Shown in pieces: positions 1 to 12,000 of a DNA stretch of 64,000 nt. Each line of letters opens with the position of its first letter. The first letter of the stretch is position 1. A model generated the notes under the pieces. That model had not been told where the DNA came from, did no database searches, and saw nothing but the letters and a program-made list of their open reading frames with translations. Location of the stretch: NCBI GenBank assembly GCA_943737045.1, contig CALSFV010000433.1, forward strand, positions 62,001 to 126,000, read 5' to 3'. The position numbers and the translations under genes are program-made. Origin of the DNA: Parapristionchus giblindavisi (lineage: Eukaryota > Nematoda > Chromadorea > Rhabditida > Diplogasteridae).

Positions 1-3000
1 TGGTCGAATCTGGGCTAGCCCCTCGCTTCTGAGTGATTCCCTGGTCGAATCTGGGCTAGCCCCTTGCTTCTGAGTGATTCCCTGGTCGAATCTGGGCTAG
101 CCCCTTGCTTCTGAGTGATTCCCTGGTCGAATCTGGGGTAGCCCCTTGCTTCTGAGTGATACCCTGGTCGAATCTGGGCTAGCCCCTTGCTTCTGAGTGA
201 TACCCTGGTCGAATCTGGGCTAGCCCCTTGCTTCTGAGTGATTCCCTGGTCGAATCTGGGCTAGCCTCTTGCTTCTGAGTGATTCCCTGGTCGAATCTGG
301 GGTAGCCCCTTGCTTCTGAGTGATTCCCTGGTCGAATCTGGGCTAGCCCCTTGCTTATGAGTGATACCCTGGTCGAATCTGGGCTAGCCCCTTGCTTCTG
401 AGTGATTCCCTGGTCGAATCTGGGCTAGCCCCTTGCTTCTGAGTGATTCCCTGGTCGAATCTGGGCTAGCCCCTTGCTTCTGAGTGATTCCCTGGTCGAA
501 TCTGGGCTAGCCTCTTGCTTCTGAGTGATTCCCTGGTCGATTCTGGGCTAGCCCCTTGCTTCTGAGTGATTCCCTGGTCGAATCTGGGGTAGCCCCTTGC
601 TTCTGAGTGATACCCTGGTCGAATCTGGGCTAGCCCCTTGCTTCTGAGTGATTCCCTGGTCGAATCTGGGCTAGCCCCTTGCTTCTGAGTGATTCCCTGG
701 TCGAATCTGGGCTAGCCCCTTGCTTCTGAGTGATTCCCTGGTCGAATCTGGGCTAGCCTCTTGCTTCTGAGTGATTCCCTGGTCGAATCTGGGCTAGCCC
801 CTGGTCGAATCTGGGCTAGCCCCTTGCTTCTGAATGATTCCCTGGTCGAATCTGGGCTAGCCTCTTGCTTCTGAGTGATTCCCTGGTCGAATCTGGGCTA
901 GCCTCTTGCTTCTGAGTGATTCCCTGGTCGAATCTGGGGTAGCCCCTTGCTTCTGAGTGATTCCCTGGTCGAATCTGGGCTAGCCCCTTGCTTCTGAGTG
1001 ATTCCCTGGTCGAATCTGGGCTAGCCCCTTGCTTCTGAGTGATTCCCTGGTCGAATCTGGGGTAGCCCCTTGCTTCTGAGTGATTCCCTGGTCGAATCTG
1101 GGCTAGCCCCTTGCTTCTGAGCGATTCCCTGGTCGAATCTGGGCTAGCCCCTTGCTTCTGAGTGATTCCCTGGTCGAATCTGGGCTAGCCCCTTGCTTCT
1201 GAGTGATTCCCTGGTCGAATCTGGGCTAGCCCCTTGCTTCTGAGTGATTCCCTGGTCGAATCTGGGGTAGCCCCTTGCTTCTGAGTGATACCCTGGTCGA
1301 ATCTGGGCTAGCCCCTTGCTTCTGAGTGATACCCTGGTCGAATCTGGGCTAGCCCCTTGCTTCTGAGTGATTCCCTGGTCGAATCTGGGCTAGCCTCTTG
1401 CTTCTGAGTGATTCCCTGGTCGAATCTGGGGTAGCCCCTTGCTTCTGAGTGATTCCCTGGTCGAATCTGGGCTAGCCCCTTGCTTCTGAGTGATTCCCTG
1501 GTCGAATCTGGGCTAGCCCCTTGCTTCTGAGTGATTCCCTGGTCGAATCTGGGCTAGCCTCTTGCTTCTGAGTGATTCCCTGGTCGATTCTGGGCTAGCC
1601 CCTTGCTTCTGAGTGATTCCCTGGTCGAATCTGGGGTAGCCCCTTGCTTCTGAGTGATACCCTGGTCGAATCTGGGCTAGCCCCTTGCTTCTGAGTGATT
1701 CCCTGGTCGAATCTGGGCTAGCCCCTTGCTTCTGAGTGATACCCTGGTCGAATCTGGGCTAGCCCCTTGCTTCTGAGTGATTCCCTGGTCGAATCTGGGT
1801 TAGCCTCTTGCTTCTGAGTGATTCCCTGGTCGAATCTGGGGTAGCCCCTTGCTTCTGAGTGATTCCCTGGTCGAATCTGGGCTAGCCCCTTGCTTATGAG
1901 TGATACCCTGGTCGAATCTGGGCTAGCCCCTTGCTTCTGAGTGATACCCTGGTCGAATCTGGGCTAGCCCCTTGCTTCTGAGTGATACCCTGGTCGAATC
2001 TGGGCTAGCCCCTTGCTTCTGAGTGATTCCCTGGTCGAATCTGGGCTAGCCTCTTGCTTCTGAGTGATTCCCTGGTCGAATCTGGGGTAGCCCCTTGCTT
2101 CTGAGTGATTCCCTGGTCGAATCTGGGCTAGCCCCTTGCTTATGAGTGATACCCTGGTCGAATCTGGGCTAGCCCCTTGCTTCTGAGTGATTCCCTGGTC
2201 GAATCTGGGCTAGCCCCTTGCTTCTGAGTGATTCCCTGGTCGAATCTGGGCTAGCCCCTTGCTTCTGAGTGATTCCCTGGTCGAATCTGGGCTAGCCTCT
2301 TGCTTCTGAGTGATTCCCTGGTCGATTCTGGGCTAGCCCCTTGCTTCTGAGTGATTCCCTGGTCGAATCTGGGGTAGCCCCTTGCTTCTGAGTGATACCC
2401 TGGTCGAATCTGGGCTAGCCCCTTGCTTCTGAGTGATTCCCTGGTCGAATCTGGGCTAGCCCCTGGTCGAATCTGGGCTAGCCCCTTGCTTCTGAATGAT
2501 TCCCTGGTCGAATCTGGGCTAGCCCCTTGCTTATGAGTGATACCCTGGTCGAATCTGGGCTAGCCCCTTGCTTCTGAGTGATACCCTGGTCGAATCTGGG
2601 CTAGCCCCTTGCTTCTGAGTGATACCCTGGTCGAATCTGGGCTAGCCCCTTGCTTCTGAGTGATTCCCTGGTCGAATCTGGGCTAGCCTCTTGCTTCTGA
2701 GTGATTCCCTGGTCGAATCTGGGGTAGCCCCTTGCTTCTGAGTGATTCCCTGGTCGAATCTGGGCTAGCCCCTTGCTTATGAGTGATACCCTGGTCGAAT
2801 CTGGGCTAGCCCCTTGCTTCTGAGTGATTCCCTGGTCGAATCTGGGCTAGCCCCTTGCTTCTGAGTGATTCCCTGGTCGAATCTGGGCTAGCCCCTTGCT
2901 TCTGAGTGATTCCCTGGTCGAATCTGGGCTAGCCTCTTGCTTCTGAGTGATTCCCTGGTCGATTCTGGGCTAGCCCCTTGCTTCTGAGTGATTCCCTGGT

Positions 3001-6000
3001 CGAATCTGGGGTAGCCCCTTGCTTCTGAGTGATACCCTGGTCGAATCTGGGCTAGCCCCTTGCTTCTGAGTGATTCCCTGGTCGAATCTGGGCTAGCCCC
3101 TTGCTTCTGAGTGATTCCCTGGTCGAATCTGGGCTAGCCCCTTGCTTCTGAGTGATTCCCTGGTCGAATCTGGGCTAGCCTCTTGCTTCTGAGTGATTCC
3201 CTGGTCGAATCTGGGCTAGCCCCTGGTCGAATCTGGGCTAGCCCCTTGCTTCTGAATGATTCCCTGGTCGAATCTGGGCTAGCCTCTTGCTTCTGAGTGA
3301 TTCCCTGGTCGAATCTGGGCTAGCCTCTTGCTTCTGAGTGATTCCCTGGTCGAATCTGGGGTAGCCCCTTGCTTCTGAGTGATTCCCTGGTCGAATCTGG
3401 GCTAGCCCCTTGCTTCTGAGTGATTCCCTGGTCGAATCCGGGCTAGCCCCTTGCTTCTGAGTGATTCCCTGGTCGAATCTGGGGTAGCCCCTTGCTTCTG
3501 AGTGATTCCCTGGTCGAATCTGGGCTAGCCCCTTGCTTCTGAGCGATTCCCTGGTCGAATCTGGGCTAGCCCCTTGCTTCTGAGTGATTCCCTGGTCGAA
3601 TCTGGGCTAGCCCCTTGCTTCTGAGTGATACCCTGGTCGAATCTGGGCTAGCCCCTTGCTTCTGAGTGATTCCCTGGTCGAATCTGGGCTAGCCCCTTGC
3701 TTCTGAGTGATTCCCTGGTCGAATCTGGGCTAGCCTCTTGCTTCTGAGTGATTCCCTGGTCGAATCTGGGGTAGCCCCTTGCTTCTGAGTGATTCCCTGG
3801 TCGAATCTGGGCTAGCCCCTTGCTTATGAGTGATACCCTGGTCGAATCTGGGCTAGCCCCTTGCTTCTGAGTGATTCCCTGGTCGAATCTGGGCTAGCCC
3901 CTTGCTTCTGAGTGATTCCCTGGTCGAATCTGGGCTAGCCCCTTGCTTCTGAGTGATTCCCTGGTCGAATCTGGGCTAGCCTCTTGCTTCTGAGTGATTC
4001 CCTGGTCGATTCTGGGCTAGCCCCTTGCTTCTGAGTGATTCCCTGGTCGAATCTGGGGTAGCCCCTTGCTTCTGAGTGATACCCTGGTCGAATCTGGGCT
4101 AGCCCCTTGCTTCTGAGTGATTCCCTGGTCGAATCTGGGCTAGCCCCTTGCTTCTGAGTGATACCCTGGTCGAATCTGGGCTAGCCCCTTGCTTCTGAGT
4201 GATTCCCTGGTCGAATCTGGGTTAGCCTCTTGCTTCTGAGTGATTCCCTGGTCGAATCTGGGGTAGCCCCTTGCTTCTGAGTGATTCCCTGGTCGAATCT
4301 GGGCTAGCCCCTTGCTTATGAGTGATACCCTGGTCGAATCTGGGCTAGCCCCTTGCTTCTGAGTGATTCCCTGGTCGAATCTGGGCTAGCCCCTTGCTTC
4401 TGAGCGATTCCCTGGTCGAACCTGGGCTAGCCCCTTGCTTCTGAGTGATTCCCTGGTCGAATCTGGGCTAGCCTCTTGCTTCTGAGTGATTCCCTGGTCG
4501 AATCTGGGCTAGCCTCTTGCTTCTGAGTGATTCCCTGGTCGAATCTGGGCTAGCCCCTTGCTTCTATGTGATACCCTGGTCGAATCTGGGCTAGCCCCTC
4601 GCTTCTGAGTGATTCCCTGGTCGAATCTGGGCTAGCCCCTTGCTTCTGAGTGATTCCCTGGTCGAATCTGGGCTAGCCCCTTGCTTCTGAGTGATTCCCT
4701 GGTCGAATCTGGGGTAGCCCCTTGCTTCTGAGTGATACCCTGGTCGAATCTGGGCTAGCCCCTTGCTTCTGAGTGATACCCTGGTCGAATCTGGGCTAGC
4801 CCCTTGCTTCTGAGTGATTCCCTGGTCGAATCTGGGCTAGCCTCTTGCTTCTGAGTGATTCCCTGGTCGAATCTGGGGTAGCCCCTTGCTTCTGAGTGAT
4901 TCCCTGGTCGAATCTGGGCTAGCCCCTTGCTTATGAGTGATACCCTGGTCGAATCTGGGCTAGCCCCTTGCTTCTGAGTGATTCCCTGGTCGAATCTGGG
5001 CTAGCCCCTTGCTTCTGAGTGATTCCCTGGTCGAATCTGGGCTAGCCCCTTGCTTCTGAGTGATTCCCTGGTCGAATCTGGGCTAGCCTCTTGCTTCTGA
5101 GTGATTCCCTGGTCGATTCTGGGCTAGCCCCTTGGTTCTGAGTGATTCCCTGGTCGAATCTGGGGTAGCCCCTTGCTTCTGAGTGATACCCTGGTCGAAT
5201 CTGGGCTAGCCCCTTGCTTCTGAGTGATTCCCTGGTCGAATCTGGGCTAGCCCCTTGCTTCTGAGTGATTCCCTGGTCGAATCTGGGCTAGCACCTTGCT
5301 TCTGAGTGATTCCCTGGTCGAATCTGGGCTAGCCTCTTGCTTCTGAGTGATTCCCTGGTCGAATCTGGGCTAGCCCCTGGTCGAATCTGGGCTAGCCCCT
5401 TGCTTCTGAATGATTCCCTGGTCGAATCTGGGCTAGCCTCTTGCTTCTGAGTGATTCCCTGGTCGAATCTGGGCTAGCCTCTTGCTTCTGAGTGATTCCC
5501 TGGTCGAATCTGGGGTAGCCCCTTGCTTCTGAGTGATTCCCTGGTCGAATCTGGGCTAGCCCCTTGCTTCTGAGTGATTCCCTGGTCGAATCTGGGCTAG
5601 CCCCTTGCTTCTGAGTGATTCCCTGGTCGAATCTGGGGTAGCCCCTTGCTTCTGAGTGATTCCCTGGTCGAATCTGGGCTAGCCCCTTGCTTCTGAGCGA
5701 TTCCCTGGTCGAATCTGGGCTAGCCCCTTGCTTCTGAGTGATTCCCTGGTCGAATCTGGGCTAGCCCCTTGCTTCTGAGTGATACCCTGGTCGAATCTGG
5801 GCTAGCCCCTTGCTTCTGAGTGATTCCCTGGTCGAATCTGGGCTAGCCCCTTGCTTCTGAGTGATTCCCTGGTCGAATCTGGGCTAGCCTCTTGCTTCTG
5901 AGTGATTCCCTGGTCGAATCTGGGGTAGCCCCTTGCTTCTGAGTGATTCCCTGGTCGAATCTGGGCTAGCCCCTTGCTTATGAGTGATACCCTGGTCGAA

Positions 6001-9000
6001 TCTGGGCTAGCCCCTTGCTTCTGAGTGATTCCCTGGTCGAATCTGGGCTAGCCCCTTGCTTCTGAGTGATTCCCTGGTCGAATCTGGGCTAGCCCCTTGC
6101 TTCTGAGTGATTCCCTGGTCGAATCTGGGCTAGCCTCTTGCTTCTGAGTGATTCCCTGGTCGATTCTGGGCTAGCCCCTTGCTTCTGAGTGATTCCCTGG
6201 TCGAATCTGGGGTAGCCCCTTGCTTCTGAGTGATACCCTGGTCGAATCTGGGCTAGCCCCTTGCTTCTGAGTGATTCCCTGGTCGAATCTGGGCTAGCCC
6301 CTTGCTTCTGAGTGATTCCCTGGTCGAATCTGGGCTAGCCCCTTGCTTCTGAGTGATTCCCTGGTCGAATCTGGGCTAGCCCCTTGCTTCTGAGCGATTC
6401 CCTGGTCGAATCTGGGCTAGCCCCTTGCTTCTGAGTGATTCCCTGGTCGAATCTGGGCTAGCCCCTTGCTTCTGAGTGATACCCTGGTCGAATCTGGGCT
6501 AGCCCCTTGCTTCTGAGTGATTCCCTGGTCGAATCTGGGCTAGCCCCTTGCTTCTGAGTGATTCCCTGGTCGAATCTGGGCTAGCCCCTTGCTTCTGAGT
6601 GATTCCCTGGTCGAATCTGGGGTAACCCCTTGCTTCTGAGTGATACCCTGGTCGAATCTGGGCTAGCCCCTTGCTTCTGAGTGATTCCCTGGTCGAATCT
6701 GGGCTAGCCCCTTGCTTTTGAGTGATTCCCTGGTCGAATCTGGGCTAGCCTCTTGCTTCTGAGTGATTCCCTGGTCGATTCTGGGCTAGCCCCTTGCTTC
6801 TGAGTGATTCCCTGGTCGAATCTGGGGTAGCCCCTTGCTTCTGAGTGATACCCTGGTCGAATCTGGGCTAGCCCCTTGCTTCTGAGTGATTCCCTGGTCG
6901 AATCTGGGCTAGCCCCTTGCTTCTGAGTGATTCCCTGGTCGAATCTGGGCTAGCCCCTTGCTTCTGAGTGATTCCCTGGTCGAATCTGGGCTAGCCTCTT
7001 GCTTCTGAGTGATTCCCTGGTCGAATCTGGGCTAGCCCCTGGTCGAATCTGGGCTAGCCCCTTGCTTCTGAATGATTCCCTGGTCGAATCTGGGCTAGCC
7101 TCTTGCTTCTGAGTGATTCCCTGGTCGAATCTGGGCTAGCCTCTTGCTTCTGAGTGATTCCCTGGTCGAATCTGGGCTAGCCCCTTGCTTCTGAGTGATT
7201 CCCTGGTCGAATCTGGGCTAGCCCCTTGCTTCTGAGTGATTCCCTGGTCGAATCTGGGGTAGCCCCTTGCTTCTGAGTGATTCCCTGGTCGAATCTGGGC
7301 TAGCCCCTTGCTTCTGAGCGATTCCCTGGTCGAATCTGGGCTAGCCCCTTGCTTCTGAGTGATTCCCTGGTCGAATCTGGGCTAGCCCCTTGCTTCTGAG
7401 TGATACCCTGGTCGAATCTGGGCTAGCCCCTTGCTTCTGAGTGATTCCCTGGTCGAATCTGGGCTAGCCCCTTGCTTCTGAGTGATTCCCTGGTCGAATC
7501 TGGGGTAGCCCCTTGCTTCTGAGTGATTCCCTGGTCGAATCTGGGCTAGCCCCTTGCTTCTGAGCGATTCCCTGGTCGAATCTGGGCTAGCCCCTTGCTT
7601 CTGAGTGATTCCCTGGTCGAATCTGGGCTAGCCCCTTGCTTCTGAGTGATACCCTGGTCGAATCTGGGCTAGCCCCTTGCTTCTGAGTGATTCCCTGGTC
7701 GAATCTGGGCTAGCCCCTTGCTTCTGAGTGATTCCCTGGTCGAATCTGGGCTAGCCTCTTGCTTCTGAGTGATTCCCTGGTCGAATCTGGGGTAGCCCCT
7801 TGCTTCTGAGTGATTCCCTGGTCGAATCTGGGCTAGCCCCTTGCTTATGAGTGATACCCTGGTCGAATCTGGGCTAGCCCCTTGCTTCTGAGTGATTCCC
7901 TGGTCGAATCTGGGCTAGCCCCTTGCTTCTGAGTGATTCCCTGGTCGAATCTGGGCTAGCCCCTTGCTTCTGAGTGATTCCCTGGTCGAATCTGGGCTAG
8001 CCTCTTGCTTCTGAGTGATTCCCTGGTCGATTCTGGGCTAGCCCCTTGCTTCTGAGTGATTCCCTGGTCGAATCTGGGGTAGCCCCTTGCTTCTGAGTGA
8101 TACCCTGGTCGAATCTGGGCTAGCCCCTTGCTTCTGAGTGATTCCCTGGTCGAATCTGGGCTAGCCCCTTGCTTCTGAGTGATTCCCTGGTCGAATCTGG
8201 GCTAGCCCCTTGCTTCTGAGTGATTCCCTGGTCGAATCTGGGCTAGCCCCTTGCTTCTGAGCGATTCCCTGGTCGAATCTGGGCTAGCCCCTTGCTTCTG
8301 AGTGATTCCCTGGTCGAATCTGGGCTAGCCCCTTGCTTCTGAGTGATACCCTGGTCGAATCTGGGCTAGCCCCTTGCTTCTGAGTGATTCCCTGGTCGAA
8401 TCTGGGCTAGCCCCTTGCTTCTGAGTGATTCCCTGGTCGAATCTGGGCTAGCCCCTTGCTTCTGAGTGATTCCCTGGTCGAATCTGGGGTAACCCCTTGC
8501 TTCTGAGTGATACCCTGGTCGAATCTGGGCTAGCCCCTTGCTTCTGAGTGATTCCCTGGTCGAATCTGGGCTAGCCCCTTGCTTTTGAGTGATTCCCTGG
8601 TCGAATCTGGGCTAGCCTCTTGCTTCTGAGTGATTCCCTGGTCGATTCTGGGCTAGCCCCTTGCTTCTGAGTGATTCCCTGGTCGAATCTGGGGTAGCCC
8701 CTTGCTTCTGAGTGATACCCTGGTCGAATCTGGGCTAGCCCCTTGCTTCTGAGTGATTCCCTGGTCGAATCTGGGCTAGCCCCTTGCTTCTGAGTGATTC
8801 CCTGGTCGAATCTGGGCTAGCCCCTTGCTTCTGAGTGATTCCCTGGTCGAATCTGGGCTAGCCTCTTGCTTCTGAGTGATTCCCTGGTCGAATCTGGGCT
8901 AGCCCCTGGTCGAATCTGGGCTAGCCCCTTGCTTCTGAATGATTCCCTGGTCGAATCTGGGCTAGCCTCTTGCTTCTGAGTGATTCCCTGGTCGAATCTG

Positions 9001-12000
9001 GGCTAGCCTCTTGCTTCTGAGTGATTCCCTGGTCGAATCTGGGGTAGCCCCTTGCTTCTGAGTGATTCCCTGGTCGAATCTGGGCTAGCCCCTTGCTTCT
9101 GAGTGATTCCCTGGTCGAATCTGGGCTAGCCCCTTGCTTCTGAGTGATTCCCTGGTCGAATCTGGGGTAGCCCCTTGCTTCTGAGTGATTCCCTGGTCGA
9201 ATCTGGGCTAGCCCCTTGCTTCTGAGCGATTCCCTGGTCGAATCTGGGCTAGCCCCTTGCTTCTGAGTGATTCCCTGGTCGAATCTGGGCTAGCCCCTTG
9301 CTTCTGAGTGATACCCTGGTCGAATCTGGGCTAGCCCCTTGCTTCTGAGTGATTCCCTGGTCGAATCTGGGCTAGCCCCTTGCTTCTGAGTGATTCCCTG
9401 GTCGAATCTGGGCTAGCCCCTTGCTTCTGAGTGATTCCCTGGTCGAATCTGGGGTAACCCCTTGCTTCTGAGTGATACCCTGGTCGAATCTGGGCTAGCC
9501 CCTTGCTTCTGAGTGATTCCCTGGTCGAATCTGGGCTAGCCCCTTGCTTTTGAGTGATTCCCTGGTCGAATCTGGGCTAGCCCCTTGCTTCTGAGTGATT
9601 CCCTGGTCGAATCTGGGCTAGCCCCTTGCTTCTGAGTGATTCCCTGGTCGAATCTGGGCTAGCCCCTTGCTTCTGAGTGATTCCCTGGTCGAATCTGGGC
9701 TAGCCCCTTGCTTCTGAGTGATTCCCTGGTCGAATCTGGGCTAGCCCCTGGTCGAATCTGGGCTAGCCCCTTGCTTCTGAGTGATTCCCTGGTCGAATCT
9801 GGGCTAGCCCCTTGCTTCTGAGTGATTCCCTGGTCGAATCTGGGCTAGCCCCTTGCTTCTGAGTGATTCCCTGGTCGAATCTGGGGTAGCCCCTTGCTTC
9901 TGAGTGATACCCTGGTCGAATCTGGGCTAGCCCCTTGCTTCTGAGTGATTCCCTGGTCGAATCTGGGCTAGCCCCTTGCTTCTGAGTGATACCCTGGTCG
10001 AATCTGGGCTAGCCCCTTGCTTCTGAGTGATTCCCTGGTCGAATCTGGGTTAGCCTCTTGCTTCTGAGTGATTCCCTGGTCGAATCTGGGGTAGCCCCTT
10101 GCTTCTGAGTGATTCCCTGGTCGAATCTGGGCTAGCCCCTTGCTTATGAGTGATACCCTGGTCGAATCTGGGCTAGCCCCTTGCTTCTGAGTGATTCCCT
10201 GGTCGAATCTGGGCTAGCCCCTTGCTTCTGAGCGATTCCCTGGTCGAACCTGGGCTAGCCCCTTGCTTCTGAGTGATTCCCTGGTCGAATCTGGGCTAGC
10301 CTCTTGCTTCTGAGTGATTCCCTGGTCGAATCTGGGCTAGCCTCTTGCTTCTGAGTGATTCCCTGGTCGATTCTGGGCTAGCCCCTTGCTTCTGAGTGAT
10401 TCCCTGGTCGAATCTGGGGTAGCCCCTTGCTTCTGAGTGATACCCTGGTCGAATCTGGGCTAGCCCCTTGCTTCTGAGTGATTCCCTGGTCGAATCTGGG
10501 CTAGCCCCTTGCTTCTGAGTGATTCCCTGGTCGAATCTGGGCTAGCCCCTTGCTTCTGAGTGATTCCCTGGTCGAATCTGGGCTAGCCTCTTGCTTCTGA
10601 GTGATTCCCTGGTCGAATCTGGGCTAGCCCCTGGTCGAATCTGGGCTAGCCCCTTGCTTCTGAATGATTCCCTGGTCGAATCTGGGCTAGCCTCTTGCTT
10701 CTGAGTGATTCCCTGGTCGAATCTGGGCTAGCCTCTTGCTTCTGAGTGATTCCCTGGTCGAATCTGGGGTAGCCCCTTGCTTCTGAGTGATTCCCTGGTC
10801 GAATCTGGGCTAGCCCCTTGCTTCTGAGTGATTCCCTGGTCGAATCTGGGCTAGCCCCTTGCTTCTGAGTGATTCCCTGGTCGAATCTGGGGTAGCCCCT
10901 TGCTTCTGAGTGATTCCCTGGTCGAATCTGGGCTAGCCCCTTGCTTATAAGTGATACCCTGGTCGAATCTGGGCTAGCCCCTTGCTTCTGAGTGATTCCC
11001 TGGTCGAATCTGGGCTAGCCCCTTGCTTCTGAGCGATTCCCTGGTCGAATCTGGACTAGCCTCTTGCTTCTGAGTGATTCCCTGGTCGAATCTGGGCTAG
11101 CCCCTTGCTTCTGAGTGATTCCCTGGTCGAATCTGGGCTAGCCCCTTGCTTCTGAGTGATACTCTGGTCGAATCTGGGCTAGCCCCTTGCTTCTGAGTGA
11201 TTCCCTGGTCGAATCTGGGCTATCCCCTTGCTTCTGAGTGATTCCCTGGTCGAATCTGGGCTAGCCTCTTGCTTCTGAGTGATTCCCTGGTCGAATCTGG
11301 GGTAGCCCCTTGCTTCTGAGTGATTCCCTGGTCGAATCTGGGCTAGCCCCTTGCTTCTGAGCGATTCCCTGGTCGAATCTGGACTAGCCTCTTGCTTCTG
11401 AGTGATTCCCTGGTCGAATCTGGGCTAGCCCCTTGCTTCTGAGTGATTCCCTGGTCGAATCTGGGCTAGCCCCTTGCTTCTGAGTGATACCCTGATCGAA
11501 TCTGGCTAGCCCCTTGCTTCTGAGTGATTCCCTGGTCGAATCTGGGCTAGCCCCTTGCTTCTGAGTGATTCCCTGGTCGAATCTGGGCTAGCCTCTTGCT
11601 TCTGAGTGATTCCCTGGTCGAATCTGGGGTAGCCCCTTGCTTCTGAGCGATTCCCTGGTCGAATCTGGGCTAGCCCCTTGCTTATAAGTGATACCCTGGT
11701 CGAATCTGGGCTAGCCCCTTGCTTCTGAGTGATTCCCTGGTCGAATCTGGGCTAGCCCCTTGCTTCTGAGTGATACCCTGGTCGAATCTGGGCTAGCCCC
11801 TTGCTTCTGAGTGATTCCCTGGTCGAATCTGGGCTAGCCCCTTGCTTCTGAGTGATTCCCTGGTCGAATCTGGGCTAGCCTCTTGCTTCTGAGTGATTCC
11901 CTGGTCGAATCTGGGGTAGCCCCTTGCTTCTGAGTGATTCCCTGGTCGAATCTGGGCTAGCCCCTTGCTTCTGAGCGATTCCCTGGTCGAATCTGGACTA

